A stretch of 64,000 nucleotides of DNA from the NCBI GenBank assembly GCA_050084515.1, contig CM114274.1, forward strand, positions 33,356,001 through 33,420,000, written 5' to 3'. This DNA comes from Blasia pusilla (lineage: Eukaryota; Marchantiophyta; Marchantiopsida; Blasiales). Shown piece after piece: positions 43,500 to 54,942 of the stretch. Numbering within the stretch: position 1 is the first letter of the stretch; each line of letters starts with the position of its first letter. Below the pieces are notes generated by a model, which ran no database searches, was not told where the DNA came from, and saw only the letters and a program-made list of their open reading frames with translations. The translations under genes were made by a program, and so were the position numbers.

Positions 43500-46350
43500 C
43501 AACATTTAAAGGACTTGAAACAAATGGTAAGGAAGTGGGGAATGCACAAATTCTTACTTACATTGATATGTGATGAGCTTTCTGAAATGAGATGGGTAGA
43601 AATAGGTGACATTGAGTCTCTAGTCAAAAAATTTAATAACCCTACTTCTAATTCACATGGAGAGATGGGCCAACTCAGTGCGCTTCCCTTTTCCATGTTG
43701 GACCTAAGACATTCCTAAACCCCTATATATTTGGCACTTCACAATTCACTTAGACACGTACAAAATTACTTACTTTGTTGTGAACTACAAGGGCACGGGA
43801 GTTTGCATTGCTACATGATATTATGAGTCCATCTTGAAGACGTTAAAACAACAACATCTGAGATATACATGTTGTTACATACCTGAAGTTTAGTAACTTA
43901 AAGCTAATATGCATAGACAATCCACCCCTAGAACCAATGAAACCTTGGGTAAGTATGTTAAAACCAAACATATACATGAGTGTAGATCTAGTGTTTGTGT
44001 TGTACAAAGGACAAAAGCCATGCGCTAGATTGTCGATTGGGTTTTCTATTGGTTACAAACTTGGACATCTGGTGTTCTATTGACCCAAACACTCTTAAGT
44101 GGAAATATTACTGACTTGGCCATGAAAACCAAAATGTCTTACCGTATCATCTGACAAATTTTCTAATATGGGGAGCTCACATGAATCTAAAACATGTTTC
44201 GAATGTTGACTAGTCATTTTATTTGTTAAAGTATGTCTTGAAGTGTGAGCCCATTGGTGAAATACATGTTATGACTAAATTTGCAAAGTCTTTAGGGCTA
44301 GAAGGACTAGATGATATCATATTATGACTTATTTTTGGTGTCGTCCTAAATAAGTCCATTTCCTACATTGAAATAGCACTTACATCAATGCAAATACAAA
44401 TTACTCAAAAGTCTCAAGCTGTTGGATATTGTGACTCCAACCCACCTGATAGAAGGATGATGCTATGCAAAAATTCAACAACATAATGTAGCCATCCTAC
44501 CATATTATACTCATATTGTCCAATATCACTTTCCCATTGAACATTTATATAATTTTGGAAAGGCCATGGATTGCTAAAGCTCACGTATAGGAAGCCTACA
44601 AAATTTATTGGCCCATATTCAATCAGGAATTGTGTTTATGAAATTGATCATCGATGAAGATTCATTGAATACCACCCAATGTGTCAATGGAATGAGTTCT
44701 TCTATATCTCACTATTGATTAGGATTATCATTTACACAAAATATGAGATTCTCAATTGTTTATCACTAAACTGGACATATCTACATGAAAGTATTTAGAA
44801 GAGATCTTTCACTTATTCCTCGGCTATTATAGATAAAATTCAGAGACACATTGTAGATAGCATATGGAGTTAAGTTTATGGTGGTGAAATTGTTACAAAG
44901 GCGATGGATCTTATTGATCCTTATATATAATTTGATATCTTACCATTGATGTTTGAATTTTCTGAACCACAAAAGCTTGTCAATCTAGAGCAACTTCCTT
45001 GCAACCCTTCTTTCCCATATCCAATTGATGCTTTGAACGATGAACAAAAAAAAACTATTCCACGAACATAAGAAAGAATCTCATGAACTCAAATTGCTTA
45101 CTTGGCCACTAGTCTACAACAAGATATATTTCATCTATTTCATGCAAATATATTCGGCCAAAAAATTCCACCATGACATTAATTAACACAACTAATTGGA
45201 TTGCTACCATACATTTACATAATGATATAACAATTCTTAATTCTAAATTTTCCATAGCGCTTAAGGGCGATCTCCTAACCAAGCATAAAGCATTTAACCA
45301 ATATTGGTTGGAAGAGATGTTGTTATATATGAATGTTCTATGCTTACTCCTTGGCTTTTACAGATAGTAGCCATGAGACTAAATCAAGTTTGCCCATCTT
45401 CTAATATGAAAAGATTTTTTTAAAAAACTTGTAATCATGTTAGGTGGTCTTTTTCAACTGCCACATGTGTGCCATCATGTAGAAAAGCCAATGTGTCATC
45501 TTTGCCATCTAATGTCCTCATCATTTTATAAAAGTATTGATAGATATGACCTTACTTCTCTGTTGAGACACATGACTGATCCATATTTTCTTCAATTCCT
45601 TTCTTCCACAAGATAGAAATTCCAAGTCAACAAGATACTGATAAGATCCTTGCTTGTTGCTTTCTAGGAGAAAATTATGCTATGAATTTCATTATTAAAG
45701 ACATACAAATAATATGCACACATCAATTTGATGTGCAATTGTTCAATATTCTTGCCATGAAAAGGTTTTATAGTAAGGTTCATATTTACTCATCCAAGTG
45801 ACAATTGATATGCTATGTAGTTGTGAGGTTAGGAAGTGGTTGGTGACTTCCTTCAATTGAATGTATATTGCAATTGGATATAGGGTGATTTTAACATCAA
45901 ATGTAGACATTACAAGACAAGTAGACAATGGCTCATCTGCAATGGTTGTTTATTGATTTTTTAAAAATGAAGTACTTTGTGCAATTGAAATTAGGTTGCA
46001 TTTAAGTGTGAGTATTATTAAAGTAAGAAGATCCAACCTAGGGACAATGAGGTATGGCCCCAATAAAAAATATACAAAAAATCTTTTTTATCTCACTATG
46101 GGATATGTAATTACTACTCATGAGATATCGATCCAGGGACTTATAATCACTAGAAATTTTTACTTGTTCTCAAGTTGGTCTTTGCATCAGGCTTGATATA
46201 AGTTTTTTTTATGTTGTCTAGAGTTAGATCGAGATCGTAGCTACAAATTTTATATAGTGTATTGCCTTCAAATTTTAGAATTTTTGGGCAACAATGATCT
46301 CTTCTCACACAACTTATATATTGGTTGGTAACATATGGGTAGGTCAAAAG
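43500..46350 (+). pseudogene. Second Helitron Rep-helicase relic, same family as at 9.6-12.3 kb
   Basis: The Rep start is FLLTLICDELSEMRWVEIGDI (about 43,550), matching FLTLTCDEVSDTRWGEIGDI of the first relic. Then come WGAHMNLKHVSNVD and the two-tyrosine motif YLLKYVLKCEP (about 44,225), SLGLEGLDD and NPPDRRMM. Helicase remnants are DALNDEQKK (about 45,030), SKFSIALKGDLL (about 45,245), KLVIMLGGLFQLPHV (about 45,427) and a decayed YVITTHE-IQG region near 46,105. Stops and shifts are abundant, and it looks older than the first relic. No Helitron termini were found, so its borders are open. It would once have supplied Rep-helicase for the non-autonomous elements in the window. Confidence 0.7.
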
Positions 46351-47027
46351 TATGGCAAGCCACGAGAATTCCTCGAGAGGAAAACCAATGAAGTTGGGAA
46401 TTAGTCATAAAATAGACTTAGTCGGGAACAACATGAACATCCCAATGCCCTTGTTGCAACGAGACACAATCATACTGAGCAATAATAACATAAATTCATT
46501 GGCATCTAGGGTTCCACCAACTCCACTACAATCTTGTCTGAATAAGTTTTTTTGCACTTTTTGTTCAGACCTATTAATGAGTTTTTGTTAGATACATAAA
46601 ACACACATTGATTTTTCCAAGATGATACTAGATAATATACGCAAGCTTCCCAAGGAGCCATGTGCCAAAATCAGTCCACCAATAGAAGCATAGTTGAAGT
46701 ATGCCAATAGTCGTGGCTTAGATCATACTCATTGGGGACATGCATGACGTTGATAATCGATAAATGAGTTGACTAATTGATCAAGAAAAAAAATGGGCAG
46801 AAAATTTCCGTGAGTTAAGAAAATAGCCTCTAGCAACTAGTAATATATTTTAAAATTTTCTGATTTACTCCCCTATCTCATCGGTGTATTCTTTTCTCAT
46901 ATGTGTAGTAAAACCACTTTGACACAAGCTTTGTCGTTTTTCAGGAATTCAAAAAGAAATCCTTCATTCACTCATTGATTTACTCTCCAATCTATTAAAT
47001 TGGGATCCAAGAGTATAAGGAGGTGGA
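46351..47027. other. AT-rich stretch after the Helitron relic
   Basis: No recognised feature. A 79-codon frame at 46,352-46,591 has no family motif. Confidence 0.4.
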
Positions 47028-47636
47028 ATGGTATCTAGTTCATCTCTTTCCAGAACTCCCTATGACAAACATTACTTTTTGCACCGGCTCCGTAGCTTGC
47101 TCTTGAAGGTGAAGGTGAAGATTATTCATTTTAGTAGGCCCATGGGCATTTTTGATACAATTATGGCATTTCCTGAACCTACAAGGGCAAGAATTTGCCA
47201 TCTCCTTGCACGATTTTGGTACCCGTGGAGGGCTGTTAGGGTGATGAGGCATCCACAAAATTGGAAGTTCCACAAAGAATACCGACATTTGTACGTGCGA
47301 TTTGTTGATATGGTTCTAGTACACAAGGACTGATACTCCCTACTAGCATGGTTGATGGTTGGGGTGGTGCAACAAGTCACGCTTCATGTCTATCATGATG
47401 CACATGCGATTGTGCATAGTGAATGGCAAGACCCAAAATTGAGGAGAGCGTTAGATCTGATTAAGTATGCCTCTACTGTTGGTGGCCAAGCTGTGCAATT
47501 TTGTCTAGAATATGGGAATTTTTGGGAAGGTGTTGTTCCTGATAGGGTGGTTTGTATTCGTTCTAGTGGTAGGTGTGTGTCGGGTAATGTTTGGATTTTC
47601 TCCTTGGGTGTGTGTGATATCAGCACATGGAGTTAA
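47028..47636 (+). pseudogene. Unknown protein relic, copy 1 of a related pair
   Basis: Two successive + frames (47,028-47,333 and 47,352-47,636, separated by a TGA) read like one protein: FPEPTRARICHLLARFWYPW, then WLMVGVVQQVTLHVYHDAHA, then LRRALDLIKYASTVGGQAVQF. I do not recognise the family. The relic at 48,059-48,725 has the same layout with MxSSS, a ICH motif, VVEC/VVQQ, LH.C/H.YH-like and a downstream Ala-Leu-Ile helix. Their adjacency to a Helitron relic suggests captured gene fragments, but no termini prove it. Confidence 0.4.
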
Positions 47637-48058
47637 ATTCCACCACCAGATCGATATTGGTGAAGGACTCGATGTATTTAGTGCTTGAAAAAGGTGTCAT
47701 ATGTGATGCATACACTCAATTTTTTGCTAATATTTCAAATACGGCTACAAATTATAGAAGGCTTATCATAATAGATATATCCAATGTTTTGTAGGGTTTT
47801 TGTTTAGGGTGGACCACTAAACTCATATGTACATTGGAAATAAAATGACCGATTTCAAGGAAGAATTGAATGTAAAAAATTATCTAGTGAGGATATGAAA
47901 TGGATATATTAACTAGATTGATTGCCACCACCATTCTGTACAAGTTTATTGTTGTGGTTGACATGACTTTGGGGCATCCCTCACCGATTTTGTGACAAGG
48001 AGAGTTGTTGTGTGTTGGCCCACAATATTGCTGAGTTTGGTGAGTTGATTCAGGGATC

Positions 48059-48725
48059 ATGACTAGTTCCTCTTGGCAAAAGTGGTTACCTCAAGTGATT
48101 CCACTTAACGTCTTTGATCCATCCTTTCTTTCTTTGCTTCGAGCCCTTGATCCAGACTTGGCATGTAGAATTTGCCATCAGGATTCACTATGGAGGGATA
48201 ACGTGATACCTTGGGTGCATCCTGTGTGGTGTTATTATCCAATTGATTGAAAAGCACCTATATTTCTGTTGGGATGATTGGTAGATGGGCATAGGTACCA
48301 TGGAGACAGTCTTGTAATGGTTGAGTGTGGTTGGGGTTGTCAACAAGTGCACCATGCATATCTGTCACAATGCTCAGGATCGGCATAGAGGTATCTCAAG
48401 CCCAAGAATGAAAACTGCTTTAGCCCAAATTCGCATTGTGAGCACTTACACACGTGGATGTACACAATTTGAACTTGAGTGTTGCCACATTAGATTGCCC
48501 ATATCACTAGATGAGCAAATATGCCTTCCTAGAGAGAGAGGAATGTTGGTGGCAGGCTTGGCATGCCCATGTTGTGGAGACATGTGTAAAGATAGTGCAG
48601 TTTGGAACAGAAATTGTCTTAGGCATATCGATTGGGATAGCATGGAAGCAAAGCCTACATCTCCTTCCCTAAAGAATATGGACACCACTAGTAGTATGAA
48701 TCATTTAGGATTGATGAGCTCATGA
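48059..48725 (+). pseudogene. Unknown protein relic, copy 2 of a related pair
   Basis: The frame 48,059-48,250 reads MTSSSWQKWLPQVIPLNVFD and LRALDPDLACRICHQDSLWR. After a TGA and a shift, 48,321-48,725 gives VVNKCTMHICHNAQ, a Thr-Ala-Leu-Ile helix and LACPCCGDMCKDSAVWNRN, a Cys cluster that might bind zinc. It is similar in order to the relic at 47,028-47,636 but strongly diverged, so the duplication is old. Function unknown. Confidence 0.4.
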
Positions 48726-49539
48726 TGCAAACACCTGAAAGTTTTGACTATTTGTTGACATTTTGAAAACTTGAATTGAGCACTCGTGACTAATGTTAAA
48801 TAAGCGTGCAAAAGTATGACTGACAGTAAGTCCCAAGAGATTCTAGGAAAATCTTGAAATGCACTTCTTTAAGCATTCAACACAAGGACACTTATTCAAT
48901 GAATGATCTAAGATTAGGTATTTAGCTAATGTACACCATAGAAGTAGCCTAATTATCCAACACAATGTGAATTACAAGTATAAGACTATCTGTTGGTCTC
49001 CTTATACTGTTGATTGATGAACACATCTATAAAAATCTGTGTGTGTTATGGTACATATTGTGGGATACAAGAGGGTTTTAAGTACGAATGTATATGAATA
49101 AGAAGAATAGTAATATCAGTTATGCTCACAACACAAGTGAACACATCATGAAACTCACACTTGATATTAGAACAATATTTGTAGAACTCACTCACTTGTA
49201 ATGGATTTCAGGTGCCAAAGACTAGGTATAGTCATTACTCTTCAAGAGCCCCTACTTTTTTGGTGAACAAACGGGTATGGTAGTATATATCAAACATTGA
49301 ATTCCATGTATTTTGTGAAAGTGTAAATTTAGAAGTATATATATTTGATTACGAAGTTTGATAGACACTTGAAGTTTGAAGTTGTGTATCCATATGTGTC
49401 TCCTTTAAGTATTATGTTGGGTTGTTCTTTTTCCTTTATTTTTTATTAGAATTATCATGAAACCACCGCTGACCTCCAATGTCGACTCCCTTTTGGTCAT
49501 CCACATCGAGTCTTAGCACACGATTTCAAATTGTGGCAA
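48726..49539. other. AT-rich spacer before the CACTA transposase
   Basis: No coding motif or terminal repeat recognised. The CACTA element's own left terminus should lie in or left of this stretch, but no CACTA...-type end was found. Confidence 0.4.
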
Positions 49540-49566
49540 AGAGAGTAACTTGTGGCCCTCAAGTTG

Positions 49567-50411
49567 GGAAGAAAGAGAGTGAGATGCCCTTGTAATCAAT
49601 GCAAAGGGGGGAATTATCTATCTCTCCATAGGATAGAGGAGCATCCGAAAAAGTTTGACCGGTTTCATCTTTTTTCACATCCCGAAGAGTAGAAATGAGT
49701 GGGATTCTTCTTAAGAGGAGTGGTCAATTCAAGACCAAGAGTCCTTCAAGAACCAATCTGAGAAAATCATACATAGAGCCCATCTTGATGTAGAGCCTAG
49801 TCTACTAGGTGACACAAACAAACGGTTGAATGTAGATGGTGATATTGATGTTCAAAAAATGTTAAATGATATGTTTACACAATACGAAAACCTACATGAT
49901 GATGAAGACCTTGAAGGAGGGTCTGAGGAAAACCTAGGTGATACTGGGGATGATCCAATGGATCCCATAGAAAAATCTGACATGGGAATTGATGATAACC
50001 AATTTCCAGAACTTGCACAAGCATGCAAGCCCCTTTCCCTGGGGCAAGAACATCCATTTTAGGATTTGTGATGTTGCTTTTCAATGTTTCCGCTACTCAT
50101 AACTTGCCAAACATTGCAGTTGATGAGTTTCTAAAGCTTCTTGGTAAATTGGTCCCTCCGATCCGAAACAATGTTCTACATAGTTACTATGCGGCCAAAA
50201 AGCTTATAGGAAAGCTTGGATTGAGTTACAACTCATACCATGCATGTCCCATTGGATGTGTGTTATTCCGTGGAGATCAAAAAGATTTAACTTCTTGCCC
50301 ACAGTGCAAGAAATCTCAGTTTAAGCAAGTAGGGAAGTCGTTAGTACCATGTAAGGTACTTTGACACTTCCCCATCATCCCAAGGATGTGGCAAATGTTA
50401 GATGTCCCACC
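49567..50411 (+). pseudogene. CACTA transposase, block 1 (N-terminal)
   Basis: It begins with KRVRCPCNQCKGGNYLSL and HRIEEHP (49,567-49,692), the Cys-rich transposase-associated domain of plant CACTA proteins. An acidic linker follows (49,826-50,040), then LLFNVSATHNLPNIAVDEFL, NVLHSYYAAKKLIGKLGL and ACPIGCVLFRGDQKDLTSCPQC, the N-terminal half of the tnp2-type transposase with its paired Cys. A TGA at 50,362 is followed in frame by HFPIIPRM, the next conserved step. A frame change occurs near 50,040. The block stops at the hAT insertion. The enzyme cuts the CACTA termini; this copy cannot be active. Confidence 0.85.
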
Positions 50412-50804
50412 CAGGGTTCGGGAAGTTTTTTTTAAATTTTTCAGTCCACTACCGGGAAATGTCAAATTTCCCGGTTTTTTTTTCTTTACCGGCGGCGATC
50501 GGAAATTTTTTCAGTTGCTGGTTTTTTTCCAAACCTTTTTCTCCGGCGGTTCAAATCGCAGAATTTTTTTTTCCTTTCGGTCTATTTCGATACTTTTTCT
50601 TTTCCACCACATTTTCGCCAACTTTATTTGGCCTAGCCACATTTCCGGTTTCATTGATTCTTTGTCAGCAACTTCCATTGCTTTTTTTCTGTCACTAACT
50701 TGAAGTTTCCCTGTTACTCAACTTCCCTGGTACCCAACTTCCCAACCCTTTTCCCTCATTTTCATTCCAGGTAACTCCTACTTCTAACTTCCTAGTTCCT
50801 ACAT

Positions 50805-50955
50805 CATCATCCTTGGCAGGAGTTGAACCTGGCAAGCCTCCCACCCATTGGGAGCCAAAGATCTTGAATTCTGTATTCCCTAGAAAGGAGTTTATCCTCA
50901 TCCTTGGCAGGAGTTGAACCTGATTACTCTCCCACCAGTTGGGAGCCAAGGATCC
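50805..50955 (-). repeat. Two tRNA-like (SINE-like) short repeats
   Basis: On the minus strand, two copies read TTTGGCTCCCAATGGGTGGG or TTGGCTCCCAACTGGTGGG, then about 10 bases on, CAGGTTCAACTCCTGCCAAG. GGTTCAACTCC fits the RNA polymerase III box B consensus exactly, and GGCTCCCAACTGG is box-A-like, with the spacing of a tRNA. The 3' acceptor stem and a poly(A) or target duplication are missing, so it is a fragment or a mimic. Confidence 0.45.
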
Positions 50956-50961
50956 TACCCC

Positions 50962-51001
50962 TCTAGAATACTTGGAGCCCCATTGCTCCAAGCATTCTAG
51001 A
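50962..51001. repeat. 17-bp hairpin downstream of the hAT transposase stop
   Basis: TCTAGAATACTTGGAGC (50,962-50,978) pairs with GCTCCAAGCATTCTAGA (50,985-51,001) with one mismatch and a 6-base loop. It lies 34 bases beyond the transposase stop codon at 51,035, in the transcript's 3' end. Confidence 0.8.
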
Positions 51002-51034
51002 AGGGTCCTTCTCCTACTTTCTAAAACACAAAGG

Positions 51035-53253
51035 CTAAGATGTATGAGTAGCTTCCTCTTCCACAGTTTGGGAGACATATCTATCTGGATTTGCAAACAA
51101 GTACCTAAAATGAGCAGAATTCTTCCACAAGACCACAGACTCAGAAAATATATCCTCATAATCAGAGGACGGTCCTTCCAAGGCAATCCTCAAAACTGCA
51201 TCCAAGTACTTGGTGGTCAACATGTTACGAGATTTAGTCTTGATCATATTCTGAATGGAAAATGCTCTCTCACATATGGCAGTACTAACACACTGGACCC
51301 TAGCTACATTTGCCAAAATCAACAAATTAGAAAATTTACATTGTAGAGAGGGATTCCAACTCACCATAGCCCACAAGTCTATGAAGTTGCGATCCTTCCA
51401 CTCAGTGGTGGCCATCAGTTTGAAAGACTGAAACTCTTGCTTTATAAGTGGAGAATTAATGATTGCAGATTGCAAGTGACCTTGCAATGGCAACTGGGCT
51501 CCGAAAAAACCACACAAATCATCTAAATCTTTACATCCCCAACTACTCAATCCCACTTGCCGTGATGGCATGTGCAAAGGATTAAGGATTTTCATTGCAC
51601 CAACAAGGTTGTTGTCTTGAAAACGATCATGTAAAGCTGCACACACACTTTCAGCAAACCTTTTCTGAAAGAACAATGCAGCCTCTAAGTCACTTCCTGT
51701 CCGATCCCAAGACATACATATGCTATGAATTTGTTTCCCCTGATCTCAGACTGTAAACGACGAAGATAACCACCATGTGGTCCAAAGTCAGGAAGTATAT
51801 GGTAACCTGTTTCTTCAGAGAAGGTCGAACAATTCAAGTCATGAGTTTCCATCACAAAATTCATGGTTATCCTAGCTACCTCAAAATTGATAATGCTCCC
51901 AATTGTGCTGATATCTACAAACTGGTACTGAAATATCTTACTCAAACTAGCAAGCATGGAAAGAATGTCAGCCAGAAAATACAATTGATAGATCATTTGG
52001 AATGATCTCAACTTGTTAAACAAGTTGGCAGCATTCCCATCATCGTCTCAAGAAGATATATCTCAGAAGTACGTCATTACCGATTCTAAAGAATCACACA
52101 ATGTGGTCACAGCTTGCCAATGGGATAACCACCGAATCTTGTGGTATCTCTTCATGACTCGCTGGGAGTCATTGAATTTTTCCTGCAAAGATAACAAGAT
52201 TGTTTTCCTCTTGAGGACCTTCTAAAAAGTAGCTAGCTCAAAGATTGTAATCCAATCAACTTCAGAGGAGATTGACTTACAATCAGGAGCTTTGGCAGTT
52301 GATAAAGCGGCCAGATTTGTTCTATGGGCTACACAATGAATTGAAAGAATGTAGGGATTTACCTTCTGCCTCAATTGAGAGGCTACCCCTGTTTGGCTAC
52401 CTACCATTGTTGAGGCACCGTCAGAACCAAATGCAACCATTTTGGAGAATTCCAATCCTCCATCTTTCAGTAGTTGCAGCAAAGTTTCAGTAATAGCATT
52501 AGAACATTTTGATTCGCAACGAATTAATCCTAGAAAAGAGGATTCTGCTTGGCCCTCTTCAATGAAAGTAGCTTAAAACGACGGATGCCCCATTACGGAT
52601 ATATCAGTCGACTCATCGATCATAATTCCAAAGAAAGGAGAGGCTTGAACCCTAGCAAGACTTCTACTAAGTAGGACTTGACTAATGAAATAAGACATTT
52701 CACTACAACTCTTCTCATCTTGGTAGAGGTCTTTGGTAATAGGAGCATTAATAGAAACTAACAACTTACAAAGACTGGAGAATTTCATAAATGGGATAGC
52801 CTCCTTCGTAAGGAAGTAAGCACATTTAAACAATGTCATCAGAGCGGCTTCGCAGGTTCGATTGGTTGTGGCAATGGCCTTGGCCATGGACTTCTTACCC
52901 CCATTTGCAGCCCATGCAAGCTTGATATGCTCATTAGACTTGGCATGATCAGTAAAGGCTGAAACCTTGCAATTAATTGCACCGTCCCTGGCAAAGACAC
53001 TCTTCCCCTTCCCCTTCCTACAAACCTTACAAAAGATTCTACCAAGGTCAGAATCGAATTCAATCCAATCATACAATGAGTACCATACATCTTTCCATGC
53101 AACACAAACTTTCTCAGGTAAAGCCCCGCTGCTTCCTGATGGAGTTTGCTCTTCTTTTTCATCAGAAGAGCCAGATAATGGGAGAATGTCTGGCCCCTTG
53201 TTTCCCTGTTCCTTACCTAGGAAAGCTGTCATAGTTTTCTGTCTCTTTTCCAT
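51035..53253 (-). pseudogene. hAT transposase
   Basis: Start chosen at MEKRQKTMTAFLG (53,253), where family members begin. A zinc-finger-like part follows, with WIEFDSDLGRIFCKVCRKG, then FTDHAKSNEHIKLA (CxxC...H...H). The DDE core has FFGIMIDESTDIS (first Asp, about 52,620) and MVAFGSDGASTMVG (second Asp, about 52,430), then YILSIHCVAHRTNLAA and RYHKIRWLSHWQAV. The C-terminal dimerisation region has VSTAICERAFSIQNMIKTKS and YLDAVLRIALEGP. The stops at 52,573 (TAA), near 52,190-52,225 (TAG) and near 52,045-52,065 (two TGA) are in one frame, and one frameshift near 51,700 leads to the last 226 codons. The total is about 740 codons, ordinary for the family. The product cuts and pastes the element; this copy is inactive. 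Confidence 0.88.
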
Positions 53254-53281
53254 CCCTGATCTGATACTCCCAGAATCCGAG

Positions 53282-53417
53282 AAACTGAGAATTCCAAGAG
53301 CTATCAAACAGCAAGTGCTACGAGACTTTAGAGTCCCAACGTCAGAGAGAAACTGAGAATTCCAAGAGCTGTCAAACAGTAAGTGCTACAAGACTCCAGA
53401 GTCCCAACGTCAGAGCA
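53282..53417 (+). repeat. 68-bp tandem duplication upstream of the hAT transposase
   Basis: AAACTGAGAATTCCAAGAGC occurs at 53,282 and 53,350, each followed by TCAAACAG.AAGTGCTAC.A and GAGTCCCAACGTCAGAG. There are a few C/T differences. It lies in the leader of the transposase, next to the start codon. Confidence 0.85.
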
Positions 53418-53699
53418 ACCAGGGTCCGAGCGAGCAAGCAAGAGAGCAAGGGACTTGAGCGAGCAAGCAAGAGAGCAGGGGAAAGCCAGCGACCGAGTCT
53501 CTGAGAGCTCACTTCAGTGGCAAGGTATAGGTAACAAAGGAAACGACATTGACGAATTTTGGGCCGAAATTTCCAAGTGTACAACTGAGAAATCCTATGA
53601 GGTTGTCCAGCAAACCTCGGCGACAAGTTCAGCGGGGGCTCCGAGTCACTCCAGATTAAAGTAATAAGAATACTCTCATCTCAATAAGAAGCGTCCAAG

Positions 53700-54350
53700 A
53701 GAGCGGGGGACGACCCGGCGCCGAGTCTCCGATCATGAGCGGATTTAACGGCGAGCGAGGATAGAAATCAGACAGCCAGCCGCCAACTCTGAGTCTCCGA
53801 GAGCGAGCAACAAACGGCGAGCGAGAAAGAGAAATCAGACAACCAGCCAGCCCCCAGCGTCCGAGTCTCCGAGTCCAAGAGAGAGCGGAGAGAAAATTGA
53901 GAAATCACACAGCTAGCCCCCAACGTCCGAGTCCGAGAGCGAGCAAAGATCAGACAGCCAGCCCCAGTGTCCGAGTCTGCGTTTCCGAGAGCGAAGAATG
54001 AGAAAATTAAGAAATCACACAGCCATTGAGAAAATTGAGAAATCACACAGAAATCACACAGTGTCCGAGTCCGAGAGCGAAGATCAGACGGCCAGCCCCC
54101 AGCGTCCGAGTCCTAGAGCAAAGATCAGACGGCCAGCCCCCACCGTCCGAGTCCGAGCGAAGATCGCGGCCACCCCGGCGTCGAGTCTCCGAGTCCGTGT
54201 CGAGAGCGAAGAAGAGAAGATCGACCAATCACACAACCGGTGCCGGCCCAGCGTCGAGTCCGAGACTCAGAGCGGCGAAGATCAGATCATCAGACAACCA
54301 GCTTCCAAGTTCCAGCCCCCAGCGTCCAAGTCTCCGAGTCCGACTGTCCA
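53700..54350 (+). repeat. Degenerate GC-rich repeat array in the hAT leader
   Basis: Many imperfect copies of GATCAGACGGCCAGCCCCC, CGTCCGAGTC(T)CCGAG and GAGCGAAGA, spaced 40-70 bp apart. The Ser/Arg/Pro-rich frames on both strands here derive from the repeat. Subterminal repeats of this kind commonly serve as transposase-binding sites in plant DNA transposons; that role is inferred. Confidence 0.75.
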
Positions 54351-54942
54351 AGAGCGAAAGACGAACGACAAGCGAGGAAGGGAGAAGAATCGAGTCAATC
54401 GACGAAGAGAGCCAGGAGCAATTCGGAGTTTCGGACTCTCGGAGAATGAGGGCTCGGAGGGGCCAGCGTGGGGTCTCCACCCCCTCAGCCGGGCCCCAAG
54501 AGGCTCGACAGCCTCGACCCTCCGTTCTGAGCGTCCGATCGGGATCGGACGGCTCATGCTCATGACCTAAAACGGAGGGGGTAAACCTGAATCAGACGGT
54601 CCCGATGTAGCCTCTCCTCCTCGACATCATCCGACCGTCCCTTCTACTAGCCAATCAGAGGCTACGAAAATTTCCGGCTGCCGGAATATCACGTGGCCTA
54701 AAACCGACCACCTGAAACCTCTTTCCGGCTTAGAACCGGCAGCCCCTCCCGTCCGGCGTCAGAATCCGGTACATTTCTGCCGGTAAACCGTGAAATTCTA
54801 GCGAACCCCCCGAAATCCGGTCAGCTGCCGGAACCGTCGTAAATCCTGCTGGAAATCCTGCCGGAAAGGTCAAATTCACATTGGAAATTCGTAAAATCTC
54901 TCGGCCAGCACAACACGTAACCGCGGATCTCTCTGATCATTG

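Larger units (their letters stand above)
50412..54942 (-). mobile_element. hAT transposon (4.5 kb) inserted in the CACTA transposase
   Basis: It is flanked by a perfect 8-bp duplication GTCCCACC (50,404-50,411 and 54,943-54,950), the size expected for hAT. The left end begins CAGGGTTCGGG, a typical hAT start; the right end reads CAATGATCAG on the minus strand, so the terminal repeats match poorly beyond CA. Inside are a minus-strand transposase gene, a GC-rich 1.5-kb leader with degenerate repeats, and tRNA-like repeats plus a hairpin beyond the stop codon. The CACTA reading resumes immediately to the right, which confirms the right border independently. Confidence 0.82.

Noticed and set aside
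50820-50950. Functional tRNA genes on the minus strand
   Set aside because: Box A- and box B-like parts exist, but acceptor, D and anticodon stems cannot be formed.
53998-54570. Overlapping 180-190-codon frames on both strands
   Set aside because: All are produced by the GC-rich repeat array in the hAT leader; they overlap each other in several frames with the same Ser/Arg/Pro bias.
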